In this document: piece by piece, positions 50,329-59,581 of the stretch
How the letters are laid out: each line of letters opens with the position of its first letter
Numbering within the stretch: position 1 is the first letter of the stretch
Source of the DNA: Phycisphaerae bacterium
GTDB taxonomy: Bacteria; Planctomycetota; Phycisphaerae; Phycisphaerales; SM1A02
Assembly: GCA_002709295.1 (NCBI GenBank)
Contig: PAQL01000029.1
Span: 17,687 to 81,686, forward strand
DNA length: 64,000 nucleotides
Direction of reading: 5' to 3'
The notes under the pieces: model-generated
The model's database searches: none
What the model was told of the DNA's origin: nothing
The model's input: the letters and a program-made list of their open reading frames with translations, nothing else
Translations under genes and position numbers: made by a program

Positions 50329-51182
50329 TCCACCGCCTGATCCCGCCCGGACTCTGCATGATGCTCCTCGGGTGCGTCGGTGATCCCGACCTCGCGACCG
50401 AAGGTGCGGGCGGTCCGATGCCACCCACCCCCGCGGAGACGAGGTCGGTCAACGATGAACCCGGCCTCATCGTGGAGAGGCTGCGCATCCTTCCCGGTCA
50501 GACCGGGCCGGACCCGATCGTCGCCAGCCTGGAGTCGCTCGATTCCGACATCGACGGCGTCCCCGGCTTCCGGAGCCAGGGCTTCCTCGCGATGGTGATC
50601 TCCGCTGCGGAGCTCGCCCGGCTGGAATCGAACCTCGCCCCGTCCGCCTTCGCGGGCCGCACCTGGCATGGTGAAGCCACCGGCTGGCGGTCCACCGCGA
50701 ATCGCAGGCTCTCCGAGGGGAGCGCAATGCTCATCGAGGGTCGGTCACGCCGGATCTCCGATCAGATCCTGACCCTCGCGATCCGCGGGTGGTCGATACC
50801 GACGATCGACGGCTCGGAGCTCTACGTGGAGATCGTCCCCCACCTCGAAGGCGGCAGACTCAATCTCCTCCAGGCCCCGCGTCAGATCGGCGAGCTGCGG
50901 GGAACCATGCTCTGCGACGTGCTCACCTGCAGCCTCGAGCCCGACGAGTGCCTGCTGCTGATCTCCGCCAGCGATCTGGAGACCGGGAGTTCCGAGGATG
51001 CGGAAGCCACGGAGACGGAGGAGACCGGTCAGGACGACGGCCCCTTCGACGGCCCGGTGGTCGCCCTGCCCCCGACCGCGGCCGGCTGGCTGCTGGACGA
51101 CCCGATCTCCGGGGATCGGGGGGTGCTTCTGATCCACGGTCGACCCCATCCGGCCTTTCAGCCCCCCTCCGATGACCGCTGA
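50325..51182 (+). CDS. Hypothetical lipoprotein
   Basis: 285-residue protein with a short signal ending in the lipobox L-L-G-C (C17 of MIHRLIPPGLCMMLLGCVGD). The mature part is mostly beta (LILEG-type strands RWTLAIRGWSIPTIDGSEL-like region near 130-150) with Cys at CDVLTC and a Glu/Thr-rich spacer (SSEDAEATETEETGQDD) before a C-terminal part ending in DRGVLLIHGRPHP. No enzyme motif seen. GTG 50325 overlaps LOG (GTGA). Being between an AsmA-like lipid-transfer protein and pssA, it may be an envelope accessory, but that is inference from position alone. Confidence 0.68.
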   Translation: MIHRLIPPGLCMMLLGCVGDPDLATEGAGGPMPPTPAETRSVNDEPGLIVERLRILPGQTGPDPIVASLESLDSDIDGVPGFRSQGFLAMVISAAELARLESNLAPSAFAGRTWHGEATGWRSTANRRLSEGSAMLIEGRSRRISDQILTLAIRGWSIPTIDGSELYVEIVPHLEGGRLNLLQAPRQIGELRGTMLCDVLTCSLEPDECLLLISASDLETGSSEDAEATETEETGQDDGPFDGPVVALPPTAAGWLLDDPISGDRGVLLIHGRPHPAFQPPSDDR

Positions 51183-51200
51183 CCGCTGAGGAGTCCGGAA

Positions 51201-52146
51201 GTGGGCTATCCTCAGTCGATGCCCCGCCTTCCACAAGTGGACCGACAAGGACTTCGCGCCCGGCGCCGCGCCATGGGAGACCGTCTTCGACAACGGACCG
51301 TCGGTCCGGTCTCCGTGGTTCCGACCATGCTGACGCTGGCGAACCTCGTCTGCGGATTCGCGGCGATCCACTACGCGACCAGGCCTCTCGCCGAGACCGC
51401 GGTGTTCGGCTGGACCACGATCACCGTCGGCGGCACGCTCGTCTTCCTCGGCATGTTCTTCGATGCGATCGACGGATCGGTCGCACGCCTGACCCGTTCG
51501 ACCTCCGACCTCGGTGCCCAGCTGGACTCGATCGCGGACATCGTGACCTTCGGAGTCGCTCCCGCGTTCCTGATGCTCGGCCTCGTCGACCACTACTACC
51601 GGGCGTCGGGAGGAGCTCCCGCCTTCATCGGCCCCGGCGTGGACAGCGTCTACGGCAAGGCCGTCTGGGCGATCGCCGCGCTCTACGTGTGCGGCGCCGG
51701 CCTCAGACTCGCCCGCTTCAACGCGGAGACGGACTCACCGGACGAGGATTCCCACCAGTTCTTCCGAGGGCTGCCGACCCCCGGCGCCGCCGGTGCGGTC
51801 GCCAGCCTCATCGTGCTCCAGCAGCACCTGCTCCACACCAGCGATGGCGCGGCGGACTCTTCGACCTTCGCGAAGGTGGCGGCACTCTTCATCCCGTTGA
51901 TCGCACTGCTCTGCGCCATCGGCATGGTCTCGAACCTCCGCTACGCCCACGTGGTCAACCGCTACCTGCGACGGGGCCGTGACTTCGGCTCGCTGGTGAG
52001 GATCGCCCTGCCGGTGATGGCGGCGATCTGGTTCCTCCAGGAGACCCTGGCCGCGGCCTGCACGCTGTACGCGATCTCGGGACCGCTCGGACTCCTCCAC
52101 CCCCGGGACCGCCAGCCGGACACGGCAACGGAGACTGGAGATTCCC

Positions 52147-52160
<14 letters not shown>
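51201..52160 (+). CDS. pssA: CDP-diacylglycerol-serine O-phosphatidyltransferase
   Basis: CDP-alcohol phosphatidyltransferase making phosphatidylserine from CDP-diacylglycerol and serine, precursor of phosphatidylethanolamine. The catalytic motif D-G-x2-A-R-x8-G-x3-D-x3-D is complete: [19 protein letters not shown] then [11 protein letters not shown]. Membrane helices flank it ([55 protein letters not shown] and more), and [10 protein letters not shown] is the PssA type-II signature. GTG 51201 has GGAG at a 7-base spacing. However, TATCCT (51207-51212) lies six bases before ATG 51219, which would suit a leaderless transcript from 51219. Its end overlaps trpB by 14 bases. No psd gene is adjacent. 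Confidence 0.92.
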
Positions 52161-53343
<1,183 letters not shown>

Positions 53344-53352
53344 GAGAGCCCC

Positions 53353-54345
53353 GTGCCGCAAAGCGACGCGCATCCATCCGAGGAGCCCCATCGAACCACC
53401 GGTCACCGGTGCGCCTGGTGGGGCTGGAGACGGTTCGACTTCCCCGGTGAATGGCGTCCCGAAGCCAGTGTGTACACGGAACCCGAGTCCGGAATGAAAC
53501 GGGAGGACGTCCCCCAGGCGTTTCGATTCAGAAGCGTGGCTGCGGGCAACTTCGGGGCCGCGGGAATCAACACCGACGGAACGATCATCTGCTGGGGATA
53601 TCAGTTCACCAGCCAGGGACCTCGCAACGCCGAGGAGAGGGCGCGGGAAGGGATCGAGGGATGCGACTGGGTCAGGATCTCGTGCCGACGATGGGGCAAG
53701 TTCACGGGAGTGCTCGCCCTGAAACGGGACGGAACCCTCGGACAGGCGGGGTTCGTGAATCCATGGCCTCCCGCCGCCGAGCGATACATCGACATCGCCA
53801 GCAGCACGGACTGTGATGCCGCCCTTCGAGAGGACGGTCGCGTCCGGACCTGGAGCTGGAATTCGGAGACTTCCCACCTGAGCGACGAGACCTTCACCGA
53901 ACTCGCGAATCAACCGGACCACGTCTCCGCCCGACGCGAGGATGGCAGCTGGGTCTGGTGGACTGCTCCCGGGCCCCCTCGGGAGGTGAAGGGACCGGGG
54001 ACGCCGTTGCGGAGGATCTTCCTCCATCCGGTCTGTTCACTGGGCCTGGACGAGGACGGAATCCTCCACGGATGGGGCGATCTCCCGACCGAGGCTCCCC
54101 TCGGTGAGCGGTTCATCACCCTCGCCCGGGGCATGGGTGGCGTGGCGGGTCTGCGCACGAACGGGCGGGTCGTCATGTGGCCCCACAGCCGGGAGTCCCC
54201 GCAAATGGTGGATTCACTTCGAGGCAGGTGCCCGTGGTTGGATTCGACCCGGTTCGTCGACGTCCAGGCCACCAAGATGAACTTCATCGGCCTGGTCGAG
54301 GATGAGCGGAAGCCCGACGAACTCAGCGGGACCGCGAACGCCTGA
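53353..54345 (+). CDS. RCC1-repeat-like protein
   Basis: 330-residue protein with repeated short motifs of the RCC1 beta-propeller type: VAAGNFGAAGINTDGTIICW, KFTGVLALKRDGTLGQAGF, STDCDAALREDGRVRTWSW, HPVCSLGLDEDGILHGWGDL and MGGVAGLRTNGRVVMWPHSR. Each follows the pattern (hydrophobic)-A-L-(x)-(D/T)-(D/N)-G-(x)-(V/I)-(x)-x-W. No signal peptide or lipobox is visible; the first 25 residues are hydrophilic. Bacterial RCC1-like proteins bind proteins or peptidoglycan-related ligands; the role here is unknown. GTG 53353 is used, 9 bases after trpB. The end overlaps the convergent EEP gene by 23 bases. Confidence 0.7.
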   Translation: MPQSDAHPSEEPHRTTGHRCAWWGWRRFDFPGEWRPEASVYTEPESGMKREDVPQAFRFRSVAAGNFGAAGINTDGTIICWGYQFTSQGPRNAEERAREGIEGCDWVRISCRRWGKFTGVLALKRDGTLGQAGFVNPWPPAAERYIDIASSTDCDAALREDGRVRTWSWNSETSHLSDETFTELANQPDHVSARREDGSWVWWTAPGPPREVKGPGTPLRRIFLHPVCSLGLDEDGILHGWGDLPTEAPLGERFITLARGMGGVAGLRTNGRVVMWPHSRESPQMVDSLRGRCPWLDSTRFVDVQATKMNFIGLVEDERKPDELSGTANA

Positions 54346-55405
54346 CGTCGACCGGACGGATGTCGATCACCAGCGGATAGTGATCGGCGGCGTATCCCGA
54401 GGGCGGGTCGTCCTTCCGCCAGTCGTACTTGTCGCCGGGATGAAGCGTCCCCACCACCTGGAAGGTCTTGTCGATCACTTCCGAGTCGAGGTTGGGGTGC
54501 AGCATGATGTAGTCGATGACCCGGTCTGACTCGTGGGTCCTGAACAGGTCGCGGGTGTCGCCCTCGCGACTCCATCGATGTTCGTAGGCATTGACGTACC
54601 CGGCGTCCTTGTAGACCGCGAGCGACTTGTCGAACGGCCCGGCGTTGAAATCGCCCAGGACGACGAGATTGAGGTCCTTCTGCTTCTTCATTCTGGCGGC
54701 GAGCAGGTCCACGAGCTGGAGTGCCTCGCTCTCCCGCTGCCTCCGGTACCGGCCCGACTTGTGGTGCACGACGACGACGGTCATCTCGTAGACGTCACGG
54801 CCACCCTCGGCCGGAATCTCGACGTCGACCATGAGCGGACTGCGCTGAAAACGGGTCGGCTGGTCCCCGTCGCTCGTCCATCCGTCACCGGTCTTGCGCG
54901 ACTCCATGTCGGAGAGATCCTCCTCCGGCCACACCGTCGCGTTGGAGAGCGGGTGACGGCTGAGGACGCTCTGCTCCACCCCCCGGTAGTAGCCGACGTC
55001 CAGGCTCGCGATGTGGTCGTAGCCCATGTCGGCGAGGAACTCGTCCCGGAACCAGCGCAGCGCGGCCTCGCTCTCGACCTCCTGCAGGCAGAGGATGTCG
55101 GCATCGATCGCCTTGATCGCCCGGGCGATGCTCTCACAGCGATCCCGCGACGTCGCCATCGGAAGATCGTCGTACTCCCCGTCGAGCGTCGGATCGTCCG
55201 CGGGATCGAAGAGATTGAGCACGTTGTACGCGGCGACCCGCACTCCACCGTCCGGCTTCGCCAGCGGGGTCGACCGTCCGTAGCGATGACCGGGGAGATC
55301 GTCCGCCTTCGCGGGCGAAGGATCCTGGGCGTTCGTGACCGGTCCTCCGATCATCAGTCCGGAGAGGATCGCAAGGCACGACATGCTTCTTGAGGTTCGG
55401 TTCAT
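54323..55405 (-). CDS. Exported endonuclease/exonuclease/phosphatase-family protein
   Basis: 360-residue protein of the EEP (DNase I/exonuclease III-like) superfamily with a signal peptide (SMSCLAILSGLMIGGPVTNA). The motifs are VAAYNVLNLFDP (metal/substrate Asn), ILCLQEVESEAAL (catalytic Glu), VVVHHKSG, LNLVVLGDFNAGPFDKSL (Asp/Asn) and SDRVIDYIMLHP with AADHYPLVIDI (final catalytic His). Exported members may be nucleases, phospholipid or inositol-phosphate phosphatases. The mature enzyme is likely periplasmic or secreted. ATG 55405 fits the signal peptide. It overlaps the RCC1-like gene tail-to-tail by 23 bases. Confidence 0.86.
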   Translation of the reverse strand: MNRTSRSMSCLAILSGLMIGGPVTNAQDPSPAKADDLPGHRYGRSTPLAKPDGGVRVAAYNVLNLFDPADDPTLDGEYDDLPMATSRDRCESIARAIKAIDADILCLQEVESEAALRWFRDEFLADMGYDHIASLDVGYYRGVEQSVLSRHPLSNATVWPEEDLSDMESRKTGDGWTSDGDQPTRFQRSPLMVDVEIPAEGGRDVYEMTVVVVHHKSGRYRRQRESEALQLVDLLAARMKKQKDLNLVVLGDFNAGPFDKSLAVYKDAGYVNAYEHRWSREGDTRDLFRTHESDRVIDYIMLHPNLDSEVIDKTFQVVGTLHPGDKYDWRKDDPPSGYAADHYPLVIDIRPVDVRRSRSR

Positions 55406-55503
55406 GCGAATACGATATCAATCCTCGTCGTCACGACTCATGGGTCGTTCCCGCGAGCATCGATCACGAGACGGATCGGAATTCCGACCTCCAGGCCCCC
55501 CCA

Positions 55504-55890
55504 ATGACGCCCCCACGGAAGATCCTCATCCTCGAGCCGAAGTGGACCGGGCACCACCCCATGTTCGCGGCCCTGCGGCGACCTCGCTCGAGGAGACCGG
55601 AGCCTCGGTGACCCTCTCGCTCACCCGGTGCGGTCCCGAGGAGACCGGAGGCATCCCGGAACTGGCCGAGGCGGAGGTGGCGGGCAGGCTCGAGGTCCGG
55701 CGCGATCTCGCGGCGATTCCATCGGGGTTCAGTCCGCTGACCGAAGGTGGCGGTGCCCATGAGCTGTCGGTGATCGGGGGCCGGATACGCAGGACCGACG
55801 CCGACGTCGTCCTCATCCCCTCCGCGGATTCAGTCGCCTGCGCCCGTGAGACCCGTCCGACGATTCGATCGATCGACACTCCGGTCGCCG
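55504..55890 (+). pseudogene. Frameshifted, truncated glycosyltransferase-like remnant
   Basis: Two coding frames join into one protein-like sequence. Frame A from ATG 55504 reads TPPRKILILEPKWTGHHPMF followed by AAL and a stop at 55611. The other frame, from about 55578, continues TSLEETGASVTLSLTRCGPE, then ELAEAEVAGRLEVRRDLAA and DADVVLIPSADSVACA. Together they resemble the N-terminal domain of a GT-B glycosyltransferase (LEP-W-GHH near the start and DVVLIPS at a strand end). A one-base loss, or a two-base gain, near 55573-55578 breaks the frame, and the rest of the gene is missing before the E2 stop at 55911. It looks like decay; the breakpoint cause is not visible. Confidence 0.5.
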
Positions 55891-55910
55891 GGGCGTTATC
55901 GAAGGCCTCG

Positions 55911-57242
55911 TCAGGCCAGAAGCCGCATCGGCTCCTCGATCATCGACTTGAGGGTCGCGAGGTATCGAGCCGCCATCGCCCCGTCGATCACGCGGTGATC
56001 GAGACTGAGGTTCGCCGCCATCTCCCAGCCCACTGCGAGCTGGTGGTCGCGGACCACCGGCTTCTCGATCGCCGCACCGCAGGCGAGGATCGCGCTGTTG
56101 GGGGGATTGATGATCGCGGTGAAGTCGTCGACACCGAACATCCCGAGATTCGAGATGGTGAAGGTGGCGTCGGACATCTCCTCCGTGGCGAGACCGCGAT
56201 CCCGGGCCTTCCCGGCCAGCGACTTGGTCTCCGCGGAGATCATCCGCAGGCTCTTCAGGTTGGCATCGCGGATCGTGGCGACCACGAGTCCGCCGCCCCG
56301 CTCCTCGGAAAGCGACACCGCGACCCCGATGTTCACCCGATTGTGAACGAGGATCCGGTCTCCGGCCCAGCTCGCGTTGAACATCGGATGTTCGGCCATG
56401 GCCAGGGCGGACGCCCTCACGATGAAGTCGTTGACGCTGAGCTTCACGCCTTCGGCGGCCAGCTTCTCGTTCATCGAGGCCCGCAGGTCGAGGATCGCGT
56501 CCATCGCGAAGCACATCTTCACCTGGTAGTGCGGAATCGTCTGCTTGCTCTCGACCAGTCGGCGGGCGATGGTCTGTCGCATGCCGCTGACCTCGACCTC
56601 GGTGCTCTCGAGAGCCGGAACCTCGCGAATCACCGGGACGGCGATCGCGCCGGGCTCGACGCTCGGAAGCGGAACCGGAACCGTTCCTCCGACCGCTCCG
56701 GCGGAGGCCGCTCGCTCCACGTGCTCGAGAATGTCCCGCTTGATGATCCGGCCGCCCGGCCCGCTGCCGGCGATCGCGGCGAGATCGACCCGGTGTTCCT
56801 CCGCCAGTCTCCTGGCGACGGGACTGACCTTGATCCTCCGTCCGTCCCCGGTCGCGGTCGACGCGGGAGGCGCCGCGGGAGCGGCCGGGGTCTCGGGGGC
56901 GGCGGTGACGGGCTCGGCCGACACCGGAGCCTCCGCCGCGGGGGCTTCCGTGGGAGCGGGCTCCGCCGCTGCGGGGGCGTCGTCGACGCTGGATGGGTCC
57001 TCGCCTTCCTCGGCGATCAGAGCGATCGCCGTGCCGACCGGGACCTGGGTCCCCTCGTCCACGAGGATCCTCGCCACGACGCCGTCGTCGTAGACCTGCA
57101 TCTCCATCGTCGCCTTGTCGGTCTCGACATCGGCCACGACCGCGCCGGAGGCGACCTCGTCGCCTTCCTTGATGTTCCACTTGATGATGGTGCCCTGTTC
57201 CATGGTGTCGGACAGGCGAGGCATCGTCAGGGTGATGGACAT
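55911..57242 (-). CDS. pdhC: Dihydrolipoamide acetyltransferase (pyruvate dehydrogenase E2)
   Basis: E2 core of a 2-oxoacid dehydrogenase complex. The lipoyl domain (1-80) carries K43 in VVADVETDKATMEMQVYDDG; a Pro/Ala linker (90-125) follows; the E3/E1-binding domain is KVSPVARRLAEEHRVDLAAI ... GRIIKRDIL; the catalytic domain (about 215-443) ends with SLDHRVIDGAMAARYLATL (His and Asp of the acetyltransferase). With one lipoyl domain and 443 residues it fits an acetyltransferase of a pyruvate complex. ATG 57242 gives the correct lipoyl start (MSITLTMPRLSDTMEQGTII). It follows pdhB after 62 bases in the E1alpha-E1beta-E2 order. Confidence 0.95.
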   Translation of the reverse strand: MSITLTMPRLSDTMEQGTIIKWNIKEGDEVASGAVVADVETDKATMEMQVYDDGVVARILVDEGTQVPVGTAIALIAEEGEDPSSVDDAPAAAEPAPTEAPAAEAPVSAEPVTAAPETPAAPAAPPASTATGDGRRIKVSPVARRLAEEHRVDLAAIAGSGPGGRIIKRDILEHVERAASAGAVGGTVPVPLPSVEPGAIAVPVIREVPALESTEVEVSGMRQTIARRLVESKQTIPHYQVKMCFAMDAILDLRASMNEKLAAEGVKLSVNDFIVRASALAMAEHPMFNASWAGDRILVHNRVNIGVAVSLSEERGGGLVVATIRDANLKSLRMISAETKSLAGKARDRGLATEEMSDATFTISNLGMFGVDDFTAIINPPNSAILACGAAIEKPVVRDHQLAVGWEMAANLSLDHRVIDGAMAARYLATLKSMIEEPMRLLA

Positions 57243-57304
57243 GTCGGGGTCCGTGAAGTCGTCGATTCGGAGGAGAGACTGCGAGAAGCGGAGATCATCG
57301 CCGC

Positions 57305-58291
57305 TCAGGCGACATAGAGGGCGCTGCGGACCGCCTCGGCGATCCGACGTGCGTTGGGCAGATATTCCTGCTCGAGATTCGAGGCGTAGGGCGTCGGAAC
57401 ATCGGCGCTGTGGACCCTCATGACGTGGTTGTCCAGGTCGTCGAAGCACGCGGCGTGCACCTGGGCGGCGACCTCGGATCCCGGCGAGCCGAAGCTCCAG
57501 GACTGGTCGACCACCACGCACGAGTTGGTCTTCTTCACGCTGGCCACGATGGTGTCGAGATCGAGAGGCCGGATCGTCCGGCCGTCGATGACCTCGCAGG
57601 AGATGCCCTCCTTCTCGAGCTCCTCCGCCGCCTCGAGGCAGAAGTGGACCGGTCGGCCGAAGCTGATGATGGTCACGTCGGTTCCGGGCTTCCTCACCAG
57701 TGCCTTGCCGAAGGGGACGTAGTGATCGCCCTCCGGCACGTGGCCCTTCATGGCGAGGAGCCGCTCGCTCTCGAGGAAGAAGACGGGGTCGTCGTCCCGG
57801 ATGGCGCTGGCCAGCAGCCCCTTGGCGTCGTCGGGGAACGCGGGGATGGCCATCTTCAGGCCGGGGACGTTGGAGAACATCCCCTCGACGCACCAGGAGT
57901 GGGTCGAACCCAGCTGTCCGCCGGCGCCGTCGTTGCCTCGAAAGACGATCGGACAGCCGAACTGGCCGCCGGACATGTAGAGCATCTTGGGAGCGTTGTT
58001 GAGGATCGGGTCGGCGGCCACGAGACTGAAGGACCAGCTCATGAACTCGACGATCGGACGCAGTCCCATCATCGCGGCACCGATCGCCATGCCGGCGAAA
58101 CCGCTCTCGCTGATCGGCGTGTCGATGATCCTGCGCGGGCCGAACTCCTCGAGCATGCCGCGGCTGACCTTGTAGGCGCCGTCGTACTGGGCGACCTCCT
58201 CGCCGAGAAGGAAGACCTTCTCGTCCCGCCGCATCTCCTGACTCATCGCCTCGCGAAGAGCCTCACGAAACTCGATGACTCGATCGCTCAT
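57305..58291 (-). CDS. pdhB: Pyruvate dehydrogenase E1 beta subunit
   Basis: Transketolase-pyrimidine/C-terminal half of the thiamine-diphosphate E1 enzyme, 328 residues. Seen: REALREAMSQEMRRDEKVFL, GEEVAQYDGAYKVSRGM, IIDTPISESGFAGMAIGAAM (the conserved Glu activates ThDP), NNAPKMLYMSGGQFGCPIVF, and the C-terminal EVIDGRTIRPLDLDTIVASV. It forms an alpha2beta2 enzyme with the product of the upstream gene. ATG 58291 overlaps the pdhA stop by 4 bases (ATGA), implying coupled synthesis in equal amounts. Substrate pyruvate rather than a branched-chain keto acid is the likelier reading from the GQFGCPIVFRG pocket and from the E2 sequence. Confidence 0.95.
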   Translation of the reverse strand: MSDRVIEFREALREAMSQEMRRDEKVFLLGEEVAQYDGAYKVSRGMLEEFGPRRIIDTPISESGFAGMAIGAAMMGLRPIVEFMSWSFSLVAADPILNNAPKMLYMSGGQFGCPIVFRGNDGAGGQLGSTHSWCVEGMFSNVPGLKMAIPAFPDDAKGLLASAIRDDDPVFFLESERLLAMKGHVPEGDHYVPFGKALVRKPGTDVTIISFGRPVHFCLEAAEELEKEGISCEVIDGRTIRPLDLDTIVASVKKTNSCVVVDQSWSFGSPGSEVAAQVHAACFDDLDNHVMRVHSADVPTPYASNLEQEYLPNARRIAEAVRSALYVA

Positions 58292-59400
58292 CGGTTCTCC
58301 TCCGCATCGGTGACGATCTGGGGCATGCTGGTCCCGAGGTACGGTCCGAACCGCTCCACGTAGACGTCGGTGTAGAGCTCGGAGAGATCGGGCTCGGGGG
58401 AGGCCTCGGCCCACTTGATGGACTCGCGGACCTCGCCCTTGATCTCGCGGTTCAGCGCCTTGAAGCCGTCCTCGTCGATCATTCCGCCCTCGATCATCGC
58501 GTCGCGAAGCCGGGTGATGGGATCGTCGGTCTCCCAGTGCTCCTCCTCCTCGCGGGTGCGGTACTTCCGGGGATCGGACATCGAGTGGCCCTTGAACCGG
58601 TAGGTCCGGATGTCGACCATCGCGGGGCGACTCTCCGCCCGGCAGCCGTCGGCGATCGCCTTCATGCCCTCGTAGACGTCGATCACGTCCATGCCCTCGA
58701 GTTCGTGGCCGGCGATCCCGCATCCCTCGCCCTTGGCGATGATGCGGTTGGCCATCGTCGTGCCGCGGTCGATCGAGGTGCCCATCGAGTAGCCGTTGTT
58801 CTCGACCACGAAGATCACGGGGATGTCGAACAGGCCGGCGAGGTTCATCGCCTCGTAGAACGCACCCTGGTTCAGGGCGCCGTCGCCGAGGAAGCAGAGC
58901 GTGACGTGCCGGTTGGATCCACCCTCGATCACCTCGTCGATGTACTTGGTCGCGAAGCCGAGCCCGGTCCCCAGCGGGGTCTGGGCCCCGACGATGCCGT
59001 GGCCGCCGAAGAGGTTGTTGGGCTTGTCGAACATGTGCATCGACCCGCCCTTGCCCTTCGCACATCCCCCGATGCGACCGAACATCTCCGCCATGCAGTA
59101 CTTCGGGGCCATCCCCCGGGCGAGGGCATGACCGTGGTCGCGGTAGGCCGTGACGATCGGATCCTCGGGCCTGACCGCCGCCGTGCAACCGACCGCGACC
59201 GCCTCCTGTCCGATGTAGATGTGGCAGAAGCCGCCGATCTTCTTGTCCTGGTACGCCTGCATGGTGCGCACCTCGAATTCACGAATCAGCAGCATCTGAC
59301 GAAGCCAGTGCCCCAGTTGATCGGGGGTGGCGGAAGTGCGATCGGCCAGCGGCCGACGGCCACCAGAGGAGGCTCGTGCGGTATCGGTCACAGCAGACAT
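58288..59400 (-). CDS. pdhA: Pyruvate dehydrogenase E1 alpha subunit
   Basis: Thiamine-diphosphate-binding half of E1, 370 residues. The ThDP motif G-D-G-x(n)-N is FLGDGALNQGAFYEAMNLAG and VVENNGYSMGT. Other family segments: LLIREFEVRTMQAYQDKKIG, GFCHIYIGQEAVAVGCTAAV, HGHALARG, KGGSMHMFD and the phosphorylation-loop region YRFKGHSMSDPRKYRTREEE. ATG 59400 has GGAG six bases upstream; the open frame before it is not conserved. It heads the E1alpha-E1beta-E2 operon. The E3 (lpd) gene is not in this window. The 181-base spacer to the S41 protease gene (59401-59581) contains the promoter region but no clear hexamers. Confidence 0.95.
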   Translation of the reverse strand: MSAVTDTARASSGGRRPLADRTSATPDQLGHWLRQMLLIREFEVRTMQAYQDKKIGGFCHIYIGQEAVAVGCTAAVRPEDPIVTAYRDHGHALARGMAPKYCMAEMFGRIGGCAKGKGGSMHMFDKPNNLFGGHGIVGAQTPLGTGLGFATKYIDEVIEGGSNRHVTLCFLGDGALNQGAFYEAMNLAGLFDIPVIFVVENNGYSMGTSIDRGTTMANRIIAKGEGCGIAGHELEGMDVIDVYEGMKAIADGCRAESRPAMVDIRTYRFKGHSMSDPRKYRTREEEEHWETDDPITRLRDAMIEGGMIDEDGFKALNREIKGEVRESIKWAEASPEPDLSELYTDVYVERFGPYLGTSMPQIVTDAEENR

Positions 59401-59581
59401 CCGTAGCTCCGGGACACGAGGGTCGCCCGGACTCCGGTGTCCAAGGCGCCAATCCGGGATTATGGCGGTCCGGGGCTTCAAGGGCAACCACTGGGCATGG
59501 CCACCGCAGACACGGTCTTCCGAAATGCCGGGTTCCAGCCCTGATATCAGGGTCTGCAGGGGGTTATGGCCCCGATCGGGG

